Assembly (NCBI GenBank): GCA_910575165.1
Contig: CAJTDS010000017.1
Span: 1-60,493, forward strand
DNA length: 60,493 nt
Source of the DNA: Eggerthellaceae bacterium
GTDB lineage: Bacteria; Actinomycetota; Coriobacteriia; Coriobacteriales; Eggerthellaceae
Direction: 5' to 3'
The notes beneath the pieces are model-generated. The model had not been told where the DNA came from, searched no databases, and saw nothing but the letters and a program-made list of their open reading frames with translations. The stretch's first letter is position 1; each line of letters starts with the position of its first letter. Positions 1-8,963 of the stretch are shown here, one piece after another. The translations under genes were made by a program, and so were the position numbers.

Positions 1-32
1 TATCTGATCCTAAGGTCTGATGGCATAAAGAA

Positions 33-66
33 GCCTCCCATTTCTCGTGTCCAAGAAATGGGAGGC
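33..66 (-). terminator. Hairpin terminator, minus direction
   Basis: A perfect 13-bp stem (33-45 with 54-66, arms GCCTCCCATTTCT / AGAAATGGGAGGC) with an 8-nt loop is followed on the minus strand by the T-rich run TTCTTTATG. No minus-strand gene is recognisable between it and 365. Confidence 0.55.
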
Positions 67-365
67 AGTACACAGTACCGAGGTCATTCAATAAGGGCCG
101 CTTGAGAACTTTATTTATCCGTCCCACTTTTTGGGTCTAGTTCACCAGGGCCCCTCGTTCTTGCGCCGCCGGTTCGCGCAGCCGAGACGGTTGGCATCTG
201 GCAAGAACTCACAAGAGGAATTCGCGCTAATCCGTAGCCTGGAAAAGATTGACGCGCGCCGTCAATCTCGTCCCAAAGCCTGTACCTAAAAGGGTACTAG
301 CTGTATAATCGTAACCAGGATAAACGAGTTTGAGCTGGTATTACAGCTCGGAAAGGAGGTGCGCC
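67..365. other. Intergenic region before the first operon
   Basis: I see no gene in these 300 bases. They hold a TTGACG-N5-CGTCAA palindrome (247-267, described separately), a possible -10 TATAAT at 304-309 with no clear -35, and a strong Shine-Dalgarno AAAGGAGGT at 352-360 for the small membrane protein. Confidence 0.5.
247..267. promoter_or_regulatory. TTGACG-N5-CGTCAA palindrome, copy 1
   Basis: Arms GATTGACG and CGTCAATC with a 5-nt spacer. It lies about 40 bp upstream of a possible TATAAT, where an activator or repressor could bind. It is one of five intergenic copies in the element, all with the same spacer length. Confidence 0.5.
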
Positions 366-482
366 ATGCGCGTGCTCTGCTTCACGGGGAAGGCTCTTCT
401 GGCGCTGTTCGCGCTCGTCTTCGTCCCGTTCGCCATAGCGGCGTTCGTCATGTGGAAGATCATGCGGCTGACCGCGCTCTGA
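366..482 (+). CDS. Small membrane protein (38 aa)
   Basis: A 38-residue ORF with an excellent ribosome site (AAAGGAGGT five bases before ATG). It encodes one long hydrophobic helix (about residues 9-30, rich in L, F, V, A) followed by a basic, Met-rich end (WKIMR). Topology suggests a single-span inner-membrane peptide. It is the first cistron before the WYL-like regulator 37 bp downstream, probably co-transcribed. Function unknown; small hydrophobic peptides can be signalling, toxin or transporter-subunit peptides, but nothing here selects one. Confidence 0.6.
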   Translation: MRVLCFTGKALLALFALVFVPFAIAAFVMWKIMRLTAL

Positions 483-519
483 GCCGCGTCGCGCCGCCGG
501 ATGGAGAGGAGAAGGCAGG

Positions 520-927
520 ATGGCAGGAAACAGCAGGACCAAGGCGAGGACCCTCGCGCTCGCACGCATGCTCTGGGATGAGACCTCTCCGGAGCGGGGC
601 CTCACGATGTCTCAGATACTCGAGCGGCTCTCGGCCGAGGGCGTGCCGACCGAGCGCAAGGCGGTCTACCGCAACGTGGCCGAGCTGCGCCGGTTCGGGT
701 TCGACATCAGGACCTACCAGCGCAACCCGGTGGAGTACGCGCTCGCCTCGAGGCTTTTCGATCCCGATGAGCTCTCCGACGCGGTCGCGGCCGTGTCGGC
801 ATGCCGGGGCATTCCGAAGCGCCGCCGCAAGGCGATCTGCTCGAAGCTGGCGAAGCTCGCCCCGAAGGGCGACCGGCAGCAGCTGCTCGGGATCGCGGGA
901 TCCTGCAGCGACAGGAAAGGGAGGTGA
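520..927 (+). CDS. Short HTH regulator, N-terminal part of a WYL-type regulator
   Basis: 135 residues preceded by GGAGAGGAGAAGG. Residues ~10-65 form a winged helix like that of DeoR/WYL regulators: a helix pair around SQILERLSAEGVPTERKAVY, then a wing at RRFGFDI. Full WYL regulators carry a C-terminal WYL ligand domain of over 150 residues; here the protein ends after a short helical tail with a basic stretch (KRRRKAI). It may act as a stand-alone DNA-binding protein or have lost its sensor. It sits between two small membrane protein genes and ends six bases before the next start. Confidence 0.7.
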   Translation: MAGNSRTKARTLALARMLWDETSPERGLTMSQILERLSAEGVPTERKAVYRNVAELRRFGFDIRTYQRNPVEYALASRLFDPDELSDAVAAVSACRGIPKRRRKAICSKLAKLAPKGDRQQLLGIAGSCSDRKGR

Positions 928-932
928 GGAGC

Positions 933-1373
933 ATGAACGCAGCCTGGGCGGTGCCGATAGGCATCCTGATCTTGTCGCTTTTGGCTCTCGTGCTGTACGT
1001 CGCTATCCGCGTATCCAAGAACCCGGAGGCCTTGATGATGCGCGTCCTCTGGATCGTCCATCTCGTCCTGTTCGCTTCCGCGGTTCTGTTCGGCGTCGTC
1101 CTTTTTGCGAAGTGGATACAGTTTCTTTTGTGCGTGGTCGCGCCAGCGGTGGAGGTGGGAAGCGCGGATATGGAAGTTGCGGCGATCGTCGCCGCGGTCG
1201 TGTTGTTCCTGTTCCTCGTGGCGTACGGCTGGGCGTGCGCATCCGGCGTGATTGAGTATTCCAAGGCCTCTGCGCTCCGCTTCTTCGCCAGCTACCTTAG
1301 GTGCACTGCCTTGGCGATTGCCGGCGTGTTCGCCCTGCGGCTGGCGTGGCAGCTGATCTGCGGAACGGCGTAG
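933..1373 (+). CDS. Four-helix membrane protein, unknown function
   Basis: 146 residues starting at the ATG behind GGGAGGTGAGGAGC. Four hydrophobic segments are visible (about residues 5-27, 38-70, 82-104 and 115-140), so it is a polytopic membrane protein with little soluble part. It is translated directly behind the HTH gene (5-bp gap) and is likely its operon partner, but no family is recognised. A 7-bp hairpin covers the stop codon (1369-1389) without a T-run. Confidence 0.7.
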   Translation: MNAAWAVPIGILILSLLALVLYVAIRVSKNPEALMMRVLWIVHLVLFASAVLFGVVLFAKWIQFLLCVVAPAVEVGSADMEVAAIVAAVVLFLFLVAYGWACASGVIEYSKASALRFFASYLRCTALAIAGVFALRLAWQLICGTA

Positions 1374-1452
1374 CCCCGGCGTGGCTACGTCGCGCAGGGC
1401 CCGCACATCGCGCACCTGGTCGCCCCACGACCCCTGCGCCGCCCGCCTCGCC

Positions 1453-1482
1453 TTGCGGCTCTCCGCCGCGCAATGGTATATT
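1453..1482 (+). promoter_or_regulatory. Sigma-70 type promoter of the choline-binding-repeat gene
   Basis: TTGCGG, an 18-bp spacer and TATATT stand 63 bp before the start codon. The same -35 core (TTGCG) and the same 18-bp spacer occur in the mobC promoter at 18895-18924. Confidence 0.5.
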
Positions 1483-1545
1483 GTGGTCGCCTCGCCGTGT
1501 CCGGGAAGATGCGGCGTCGGCACGAAAGAGTAGAAGGAGAAGGAA

Positions 1546-2595
1546 ATGAAGAGGATCAAGCTCGCCAAGGTGTTCGGCGCCGTGGCCGTGTCGGCCGCGC
1601 TGGCCCTGGGGTGCGCGGGGACCGCGCTCGCGGCCGGCGGGGGCTGGCAGAGGTCGGGGTCGGACTGGTGGTACGCCTACGACGGCAGCGGCTACGCCGC
1701 GTCGGGCTGGGAGCGCGTCGGCGGCGCGTGGTACCTCTTCGACGACTCGGGCTGGATGGAGACCGGCTGGAAGTCCGTCGGCGGCACGTGGTACTACCTG
1801 AAGGGCTCGGGCGCCATGGCCGAGGGCTGGGCCCACGACGGCTCGGCCTGGTACTACCTCGAGCCCGGCAGCGGCGCCATGGCCACGGGCTGGAAGTCCG
1901 TCGGCAGCACGTGGTACTACCTGAAGGGCTCGGGCGCCATGGCCGAGGGCTGGGCCCATGACGGCTCGGCCTGGTACTACCTCGAGCCCGGGTCCGGCGC
2001 CATGGCCGAGGGCTGGAAGTCGATCGGCGGCACCTGGTACTACCTGCAGCCTGGAAGCGGCGCCATGGCCACCGGCTGGAAGCGGGTCGGGGGCGACTGG
2101 TACTGGATGGACCCCTCCGGCGCCATGGCCGCGAACCGCTGGGTCGGCGACTACTACGTCGGCGCCTCGGGCGCGATGGCCACCGACAGCTGGATCGGCG
2201 GGTACTATGTCGGCCCCGACGGCCTGTGGGTCCCGGGCAAGCAGCCCTCCCCGTCCCAGGGCGGGCAGGAGCCCGCGCATACCCACTCCTGGCAGCCCGT
2301 CTACGCCCAGAAATGGGTCGAGGACGAGCCCGCCTGGGACGAGGAGGTGTGGGAGTGGAAGATCGTGTGCCGCTGCGGTTATGTGACCGCCGGGGCCACG
2401 GGCGACGAAATGTCCGCGGATTTAGACCGCCACAACGACCAGGTGCGCGCCGAAGTCGAGGCTGGCATCCGCGATAAGCGGTGTGGCGGGTCCATCACAA
2501 AGCAGGTCCAGACCGGCACCGTCCACCACGACGCGACGGGCCACTACGAGCAGGTGAAGACCGGGGAGGCGTGCTCCTGCGGGGAGGTGCGGTGA
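1546..2595 (+). CDS. Secreted choline-binding-repeat surface protein
   Basis: 349 residues. A signal peptide (KR start, hydrophobic core, cleavage near ALA at ~29) is followed by about nine aromatic repeats of ~20 residues (pattern GWxxxxGxWYYLxxxGxMAxG) that match the cell-wall/choline-binding repeats of clostridial and pneumococcal surface proteins, ending near residue 230. The C-terminal ~110 residues hold H-x-H, C-x-C-G, RHN and C-S-C-G motifs that look like a metal-binding module. There is no sorting motif, so attachment should be non-covalent. Promoter and AGAAGGAGAAGG site precede it. Its stop overlaps the GTG of the next gene, so the two are translationally coupled. Confidence 0.85.
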   Translation: MKRIKLAKVFGAVAVSAALALGCAGTALAAGGGWQRSGSDWWYAYDGSGYAASGWERVGGAWYLFDDSGWMETGWKSVGGTWYYLKGSGAMAEGWAHDGSAWYYLEPGSGAMATGWKSVGSTWYYLKGSGAMAEGWAHDGSAWYYLEPGSGAMAEGWKSIGGTWYYLQPGSGAMATGWKRVGGDWYWMDPSGAMAANRWVGDYYVGASGAMATDSWIGGYYVGPDGLWVPGKQPSPSQGGQEPAHTHSWQPVYAQKWVEDEPAWDEEVWEWKIVCRCGYVTAGATGDEMSADLDRHNDQVRAEVEAGIRDKRCGGSITKQVQTGTVHHDATGHYEQVKTGEACSCGEVR

Positions 2596-3689
2596 CGGAT
2601 CGGCCGGAGGCGAAGGCCGACGGCGCCCTCGCCTCGGCTCGGAGGCTGGCCCGATCGAGGCGTGCCGACGACGCGGGAAGGCGGATATGCTCTGCCACGG
2701 GCGCCGTGGGTCTGGCGACGGCGCTGTACCTAGGGTTCGTTCTCTCGTACGCCGTCCATGACGGGCTCACGCTGACGGGACTTCTCGATACGTGGGGGCT
2801 TCCGACGGGCCTTGCCCTGGGCGCCCCTCTTGGAATCTGCGTCGCATCACTCCTGCTTTGCTGGGCCGGTTCCGGACTCCGCGCGTACGCCGGAAAGCAG
2901 TGGAAGCTCGAGTGGGATCGGCTTTCGGACGTGGATTCCTGCGACGTTGGCGAATGGTACGTGGCCCGAACGAATTCGGGGCAGCGGCTGTTCTTTCTTT
3001 TCGACTATATAAAGGGGGACTGTGCCTTGAGCTCGGATCTGGGCTCGCCCCTGACGAATGCGCTCCGCGACGCCTCCTATGCGAAGGGAAACAAGATAAG
3101 CCAGCGGGAGGTGGAAACCTATTTCGAGAAGCAGCTCTGCGACTTGCGCCGGTTCCTCGAATCGCCCCAGAGCGACAGCCCTCGCCGCGTCGACTACGTT
3201 GTGGCGGTTCCTAGCTCCAGCAAGATCAAGTCGAAACGCTGCATCGACCGCATCGCGCAGGATATGAACGCCGAGGCGGACCCCGATCAGGTGCCCCGGT
3301 TCGTACGGCTTCTGTCGGCCGTGCCTGTACACAGGGGCGGACATGGCGCAAGGCTGCCACGGGCGCAGTCGATGCGCCTCGATCGCGCCGACTGCGTAGC
3401 CGGATCTTGCATCCTTCTCATAGACGATATGTCCGGCACGACCCAGACGCTGTGCGCGGTTGCCGATAGCCTGCTTGCCGCCGGCGCCGCGCATGTCGAT
3501 TGCGCCGTGCTCTCCCGCAATGTCTTGCTTGCTAAGTACGATCGCTCTTCGGAAGGTGCTCGCGACCGCGCTGCTAACGCGAGCCGTCTTTATCGCGATG
3601 CGGGCGATCAGCACGTCATCGAGAGCATCGGAGTCCTCGTCCGCCGCGCTAAGGATAAAACCGACAGGCCCTCCGGTACCGAGCGGTAG
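2592..3689 (+). CDS. Membrane-anchored ComF-like phosphoribosyltransferase
   Basis: 365 residues from the GTG that overlaps the preceding stop (GTGA). Two N-terminal membrane helices (about residues 33-57 and 68-92) are followed by a cytoplasmic domain. Near its end the string ILLIDDMSGTTQT matches the PRPP-binding loop of phosphoribosyltransferases (two acidic residues then a G/T-rich loop), and an upstream segment rich in R and K resembles ComF. ComF itself is soluble and ~220 residues, so the membrane anchor is unusual. The coupling to a surface protein gene is unexplained. A strong terminator follows. Confidence 0.7.
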   Translation: MTDRPEAKADGALASARRLARSRRADDAGRRICSATGAVGLATALYLGFVLSYAVHDGLTLTGLLDTWGLPTGLALGAPLGICVASLLLCWAGSGLRAYAGKQWKLEWDRLSDVDSCDVGEWYVARTNSGQRLFFLFDYIKGDCALSSDLGSPLTNALRDASYAKGNKISQREVETYFEKQLCDLRRFLESPQSDSPRRVDYVVAVPSSSKIKSKRCIDRIAQDMNAEADPDQVPRFVRLLSAVPVHRGGHGARLPRAQSMRLDRADCVAGSCILLIDDMSGTTQTLCAVADSLLAAGAAHVDCAVLSRNVLLAKYDRSSEGARDRAANASRLYRDAGDQHVIESIGVLVRRAKDKTDRPSGTER

Positions 3690-3738
3690 ACTCGGGTTCC
3701 GGATTTCGGGCCGCCCCTTTTTCCGAGCGAGAGGGGAC

Positions 3739-3777
3739 ACTAGCCTTGACGCCCTTCGTCAAGGCTAGTATTTTTAT
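3739..3777 (+). terminator. Rho-independent terminator containing palindrome copy 2
   Basis: A 13-bp perfect stem (3739-3751 / 3757-3769) with a 5-nt loop is followed by ATTTTTATATA. The stem core is TTGACG-CCCTT-CGTCAA, the same palindrome found at four other intergenic sites, so the site may serve two roles. Confidence 0.8.
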
Positions 3778-3803
3778 ATACAGGACTGCTTGGTCCTGGC
3801 CAT

Positions 3804-3880
3804 GTCGGTTGCGGGAGATTCCACCTCCCGAAGCCGAGCCAACGAATAGCAAACAGAAAAAGGAGAGACGATGCCTGCAT
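3804..3880 (+). repeat. 77-bp leader repeat, adhesin copy
   Basis: These 77 bp match 18811-18887 on the opposite strand with one mismatch. They include a 12-bp stem (3806-3817 / 3825-3836, one G-U wobble and one mismatch), a spacer, the AAGGAGAG ribosome site and the first ten coding bases (ATGCCTGCAT). Two otherwise unrelated genes, this adhesin and the mobC-like gene, therefore share one 5' untranslated region. Confidence 0.85.
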
Positions 3881-6800
3881 TGCAGACCGCCTATGGCGGC
3901 ATTTCCGCGTACATGCGCATGCCCGAGCGAGCCCCGAGGAAGCTATTCCTGGTGCTCCTGTCCGCCCTGCTCGTCCTCGGGCTCGTCCCGCTGGCGTCCG
4001 CATCGGCTGCCAGCGACCAGGTCTGGGTCGTAGTGGGGCAGAGCGAGGCATACGACGGCTACGAGACCAACTACTTCCAGGTCGACGGCCAGATGGCCTG
4101 GTGCTCCCAGCCCGAGAAGCCCTCGCCTCCCGGTGGATGGACGGACGTGTCGGCGATCACGGACGGCGATTCCTCCGACCAGGCGACCGTCATGGCGCTC
4201 GCCCTCGTAGCCGCCGACGAGCTGACGCGCTGGGGCGTCGAGAATCCCGATGACAAGTTCGGCTCCGTCCCCGAAGGAACCTCCGACGCGCTTGCATACA
4301 GCATCCTCGAGGCTCTTAACGGCCCGCTGACGATGCACAACACCGAGGACAGCCGGTACGCCCGCTTTCATGTGATCCTGTCGTATGTTGCCAACGAGGT
4401 TTGGCCCGGCTGGTGCAGTCCGATCTTCGGAGCGGCGAACGCCGACGAGTGGTCCGAGCAGTGCGAGGCGTTCTACGAGCTGTGCCGCAAGATCGTGAAC
4501 GGCGATGATCTCTCCTCCTACGGTATCTCGAAGGCGGACCGCGACTCCGCCGTCCAGGTCGCCCGGTCGTCCCGAATCGGGTGGACGAACTACGGCGCCC
4601 CGGGCCAGAGCCTCATCTGGCTCTACAAGCTCGGCGAGGCGAAGGGTTGGCTGCAGGTCGAGAAGAAGGCCTCCAACGAGCGCGTGGCGGGGGAGGTGGG
4701 CCTCTCCCCGACGCCTGCCGGCGCGAAGTTCGAGCTGTACGGCTCCGACGACGACGGCAACATCGATAAGTCTGACTACATCGCGACACTCACGACGGAC
4801 GCCAACGGAGTCGCCCAGTCGCCTTGGCTCGCCCCGAACCGCTGGTACTATGTCATAGAGACCGCGGCCCCCGAAGGCTACGCGCTTCCCGCGGACGAGG
4901 CATCGAGGACGCAGTACACGTACGTCTACGCCAACAGCGACCCCTCGGCATGCGACTCCAGGAACGTCCTGACGTTCACGGACGATCCCCTGGCCGGTTG
5001 GATCCAGATCGACAAATCCTCCGCCAATCCCGACTGCACGGACGGCAATCCCGCCTACACGCTGGCGGGAGCCGTATTCGGCGTGTACTCGTCGCAGGCA
5101 GACGCCCAGGCGGACCGGAACCGCGTGTCGACCATGACGACCGACGCGAAGGGCTTCGCGGAGAGCGACTGGCTGCTCGCCGGGTGCGACTACTGGGTCA
5201 AGGAGGTCAAGGCCCCGCAGGGCTTCGCGCTCGACCTCGTCGCCCATAAGCTCACGGTCAAAGGCGCCGTGAGTTCCGGCAAGGTGGACTACGACAACGG
5301 CGCCACGAAGCTCGCCGTCGCCGAGACACCTGTAATGGACCCTGCAGATATAGAGGTGAAGAAGGTGGACGCCGACGGCAACCCTGTTCCCCAGGGGACG
5401 GCCGATACGCTCTACGATGCCCATTACGAGTTCTCCTTCTACGCCGGGGACTACTCCGTGGTGAGCAAGGAGACGGCCGCGGCCAAGAGCCCGACGAGAA
5501 AATGGGTACTTCGCACAGACGATTCGGGGTATGCTCCTTTGCGCAATGCCAATAAGTCTTTTGTCAGCAAAGAGCATGGGACGATGCCATACCTTGTTTC
5601 TGGTGACGAGTTCTACAGAGACGCCCTCGGGCAAATCGCACTTCCCTACGGAACCCTCGTTATCAAGGAGGTTAAGGCGCCGGCTGGCTACAACATCTCC
5701 GACAAGATATTCATCGAGCAGTACAAGCCCGCCGCCGACGGGGGAATCGAGCTCGTCTACCCCCTCGGCTCCGACGATTTCACCGACGGCAACACGTGGA
5801 TGTCCTACGACGAGGTGCAGAAGGGCGGCATCACGTTCGAGAAGCGCGATCTCGAGTCCGGTCTTACGAAGCCGCTCGGCGCAGGCTCGCTCGACGGGAC
5901 AAAGTTCGAGATCTACAACAAGACAGGCAAGACCATTACGGTGAACGGCAAGCAGGTCGCCGACGGCAAGCTCGTCATGAGCCTCACGCCCGTGGACGGC
6001 GTCTGCTCCACGGGGGACGTGCTCCCGGTCGGCGACTACATGGTCAAAGAGGTCAAGGCCGGAGGCGGCTACAAGCTCACCGACGGCACCGAGTACTCCT
6101 TCACGGTGAAGTCCGCCCAGGCGGATACCGGCAAGACCGGATCGTCCGCGTTCAAGAACCAGGTCATGCGCGGCGACCTCGAGCTCATGAAGTTCGACAA
6201 CGACTCCAAGAAGGCCCTCGCCGGCATCCCGTTCATGGTCACCTCGAAAACCACTGGCGAGAGCCACATCATCGTGACCGACGCCAACGGCTACGCATCG
6301 ACTGCGGCGTCCTGGAACAAGCACAGCGCCGCCACGAACGCAAACGACGCGGCGTTGCGCCCGGACGGCACGGTTGACGAGTCAAAGCTCGACGACACCG
6401 CGGGCGTGTGGTTCGGCGAGGGTACGTCGCCGAACGACTCGCTCGGCGCCCTTCCCTACGACACGTACCTCGTCGAGGAGCTCCGCGTTCCCGCAAACGC
6501 CAAGTTCTCCCAGATGTTCACGGCCGAGAAGGTGATGAACCGCGACGGCTACACGATCGACTTGACGCGCGTCGACAACGAGAACGGCGTCGATGCGAAG
6601 CCGCGCATGTCGACGCATCTCTACGACGCGGCCGATCTTGACAAGATGGTCGCGGCCGAAAGCTCGGCCACGGTGATCGACGAGGTCTACTACGAGGGGC
6701 TGGCCGGCGGCGAGACTTACAAGCTCGAAAGCTCCCTGCACGACCCCGTCACGGGAAGCATCCTGGCCAAGCCCGACGGCACGCCTGCGCGCTGGGTCAA

Positions 6801-8961
6801 GGAGTTCGCGCCTGCGAACGGCAACTCGGGCTACGTCTCCGCGACGATGGAGGTGGACAGCCGAACGGCCAAGAACGGCATCGTCGCCTACGAGCGCATC
6901 GTCTCGTCCGACGGCAGCGTGGTCGCGAGCGAGACGGATCCCGAGAACGTGGACCAGACGGTGTTCGTCTCCTTCCCGCAGGTCCGTACGAAGGCGGAAT
7001 CGCAGGACGGAGGCAAGACGGTGCTCGCCCGCGAGGACGCGGTGGTCGTCGACGAGGTCTCCTACGCAGACGTGATCCCCGGCCGGGAGTACATGCTCTC
7101 CGCCACGCTCATGGACAAGGCTACGGGCAAGCCGGTCGAGGCCGACGGGCGCCCCGTGACGGCCAAGATCGCGTTCTCGCCGATTGCCGCGAACGGCACG
7201 GTGGAGGTCGAGATCTCCTTCGACGCCCTCGGCATGGACGGGGGAGCGGAGCTCGTGGTCTTCGAGCAGCTCATGCTCGACGGCGCGGTGGTCGCCGCGC
7301 ACGAGGATTTGGCCGACGAGGGCCAGACCGTCTCCGTCGCGGCGCCCGAGATCGGGACCACGGCCCTCGACGCCTCCGACGGCGACAAGGTCCTCGCATC
7401 GCACGGCGGCCAGGCCGTCGTGGACCGGGTCAGCTTCAAGAACGTCGCCCCCGGCAAGAAGCATGTTCTGACGGCTTCGCTCGTAGACAAGTCCACGGGC
7501 GAGGTCCTGGAGGGCACGGAGCCTGTCGTGCACGAGTTCGTCCCGCAGCAGCGCGAGGGCATCGAGGAGGTCCGCATCCCCGTGCCCGACGGGGCCGCGG
7601 CGGGCAAGGAGCTCGTCGTGTTCGAGCAGCTGTCTATCGGGGACCGCGAGATAGCCAGCCATAAGGACATCGAGGACGCCGGCCAGACGGTCTTCGTCGA
7701 GGTGCCGGGCATCGGGACCCAGGCCGCGGACGCCGCCGACGGCGACAAGCTCGTGAACTCGGGCCCTGCGGCGAAGATCGTCGATAAGGTCTCCTACGAG
7801 GGGCTCACGCCCGGCTACACCTACGAGCTCTCCGCCACGCTCATGGACAAGGCCGCGGGCAAGCCGGTTGCGATCGACGGGCGGCCCGTGACGGCCAAGA
7901 AGAGCTTCAACCCGCCCGCCTCCTCGGGCACGGTGGAGGTCGAGATCTCCTTCGACGCGTCGGCGCTCGCGGGCTGCGACGTCGTGGTCTTCGAGCAGCT
8001 GGCCCTGGGAGGCGAGGTGGTGGCCGTCCACGAGGACATCGACGACGAGGACCAGACCGTCCATGTCGCCGAGCCCGAGATCGGGACACAGGCCGCGGAC
8101 GCCGCCGACGGCGACAAGGCCATCTTCGCCGCTCCCGGCATGCGCATCACCGACACCGTCTCCTTCAAGGGGCTCACGCCCGGCTACACCTACAAGCTCT
8201 CCGCCACGCTCATGGACAAGTCCACGGGCAAGCCGGTCGAGGCCTTCGGCCGTCCCGTAGCGGCGACCCAGACCTTCAACCCCGCGACTCCCGACGGCAC
8301 GGTGGAGGTCGAGATCTCCTTCGACGCGTCGGCGCTCGCGGGCTGCGACGTCGTGGTCTTCGAGCAGCTGGCCCTGGGAGGCGAGGTGGTGGCCGTCCAC
8401 GAGGACATCGACGACGAGGGCCAGACCGTCCACGTCCTCAAGCCCGAGATCGGGACCCAGGCCGCGGACGCCGCCGACGGCGACAAGCTCATCGCCGCGG
8501 CCAGCGGCGCCAAGGTCAAGGACACCGTCTCCTACGAGGGTCTGAAGCCGGGCATAGCCTACACGGTCGTCGGCAAGCTCATGGACAAGGCCACGGGCAA
8601 GCCCGTAACCGTGGAAGGCAAGGAGGTGACCGCGTCGGCCGAGTTCGTGCCGGTCGAGGCCGCAGGCACCGTCGAGGTAGTGTTCGACTTCGACGCCACG
8701 CAGCTCGCGGGGTGCGAGCTCGTGGCCTTCGAGCAGGTGTTCGCGCCGTGGGCGGAGGCTGCGATCGCAGCCCACGAGGACATCGACGACGAGGGCCAGA
8801 CCGTCCGCGTCGAGGTCCCCGGCGGCCCGCTCTCGGAGACCGGCGACGTTCTCCCTGTCGCGTCCTTCGCCCTGGCCGCCTTCGCCGCCCTGGGCGCCCT
8901 GCTCCTCGCCCGCGGCGGCATGGAGCGTGCCCGCCGCGATTCGGAAGGCGAGGGTCGGTAG
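3871..8961 (+). CDS. Large CnaB/VaFE-repeat surface adhesin
   Basis: 1696 residues. A long basic N-region and hydrophobic core give a signal peptide ending near SASA (~47). Residues ~48-260 hold a WCSQ motif in a region that may be a thioester-type head. Then come about five SpaA/CnaB-like domains (~265-890; recurring motifs such as VKEVKAPAGY and IQIDKS), then six VaFE repeats of ~120 residues (~912-1650; TLMDKATGKPV, VVFEQL, HEDIDDEGQTV). It ends in an LPXTG-like LSETG, a hydrophobic helix and a basic tail, so wall anchoring by a sortase is expected; no sortase is in the window. Its leader is shared with the mobC-like gene, which suggests a role in cell contact during transfer (inference). 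Confidence 0.92.
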   Translation: MPALQTAYGGISAYMRMPERAPRKLFLVLLSALLVLGLVPLASASAASDQVWVVVGQSEAYDGYETNYFQVDGQMAWCSQPEKPSPPGGWTDVSAITDGDSSDQATVMALALVAADELTRWGVENPDDKFGSVPEGTSDALAYSILEALNGPLTMHNTEDSRYARFHVILSYVANEVWPGWCSPIFGAANADEWSEQCEAFYELCRKIVNGDDLSSYGISKADRDSAVQVARSSRIGWTNYGAPGQSLIWLYKLGEAKGWLQVEKKASNERVAGEVGLSPTPAGAKFELYGSDDDGNIDKSDYIATLTTDANGVAQSPWLAPNRWYYVIETAAPEGYALPADEASRTQYTYVYANSDPSACDSRNVLTFTDDPLAGWIQIDKSSANPDCTDGNPAYTLAGAVFGVYSSQADAQADRNRVSTMTTDAKGFAESDWLLAGCDYWVKEVKAPQGFALDLVAHKLTVKGAVSSGKVDYDNGATKLAVAETPVMDPADIEVKKVDADGNPVPQGTADTLYDAHYEFSFYAGDYSVVSKETAAAKSPTRKWVLRTDDSGYAPLRNANKSFVSKEHGTMPYLVSGDEFYRDALGQIALPYGTLVIKEVKAPAGYNISDKIFIEQYKPAADGGIELVYPLGSDDFTDGNTWMSYDEVQKGGITFEKRDLESGLTKPLGAGSLDGTKFEIYNKTGKTITVNGKQVADGKLVMSLTPVDGVCSTGDVLPVGDYMVKEVKAGGGYKLTDGTEYSFTVKSAQADTGKTGSSAFKNQVMRGDLELMKFDNDSKKALAGIPFMVTSKTTGESHIIVTDANGYASTAASWNKHSAATNANDAALRPDGTVDESKLDDTAGVWFGEGTSPNDSLGALPYDTYLVEELRVPANAKFSQMFTAEKVMNRDGYTIDLTRVDNENGVDAKPRMSTHLYDAADLDKMVAAESSATVIDEVYYEGLAGGETYKLESSLHDPVTGSILAKPDGTPARWVKEFAPANGNSGYVSATMEVDSRTAKNGIVAYERIVSSDGSVVASETDPENVDQTVFVSFPQVRTKAESQDGGKTVLAREDAVVVDEVSYADVIPGREYMLSATLMDKATGKPVEADGRPVTAKIAFSPIAANGTVEVEISFDALGMDGGAELVVFEQLMLDGAVVAAHEDLADEGQTVSVAAPEIGTTALDASDGDKVLASHGGQAVVDRVSFKNVAPGKKHVLTASLVDKSTGEVLEGTEPVVHEFVPQQREGIEEVRIPVPDGAAAGKELVVFEQLSIGDREIASHKDIEDAGQTVFVEVPGIGTQAADAADGDKLVNSGPAAKIVDKVSYEGLTPGYTYELSATLMDKAAGKPVAIDGRPVTAKKSFNPPASSGTVEVEISFDASALAGCDVVVFEQLALGGEVVAVHEDIDDEDQTVHVAEPEIGTQAADAADGDKAIFAAPGMRITDTVSFKGLTPGYTYKLSATLMDKSTGKPVEAFGRPVAATQTFNPATPDGTVEVEISFDASALAGCDVVVFEQLALGGEVVAVHEDIDDEGQTVHVLKPEIGTQAADAADGDKLIAAASGAKVKDTVSYEGLKPGIAYTVVGKLMDKATGKPVTVEGKEVTASAEFVPVEAAGTVEVVFDFDATQLAGCELVAFEQVFAPWAEAAIAAHEDIDDEGQTVRVEVPGGPLSETGDVLPVASFALAAFAALGALLLARGGMERARRDSEGEGR

Positions 8962-8963
8962 CA

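Noticed and set aside
6562-6578. Sixth TTGACG-N5-CGTCAA-like site
   Set aside because: It has one mismatch (CGACAA) and lies inside the adhesin coding sequence, so I regard it as chance.
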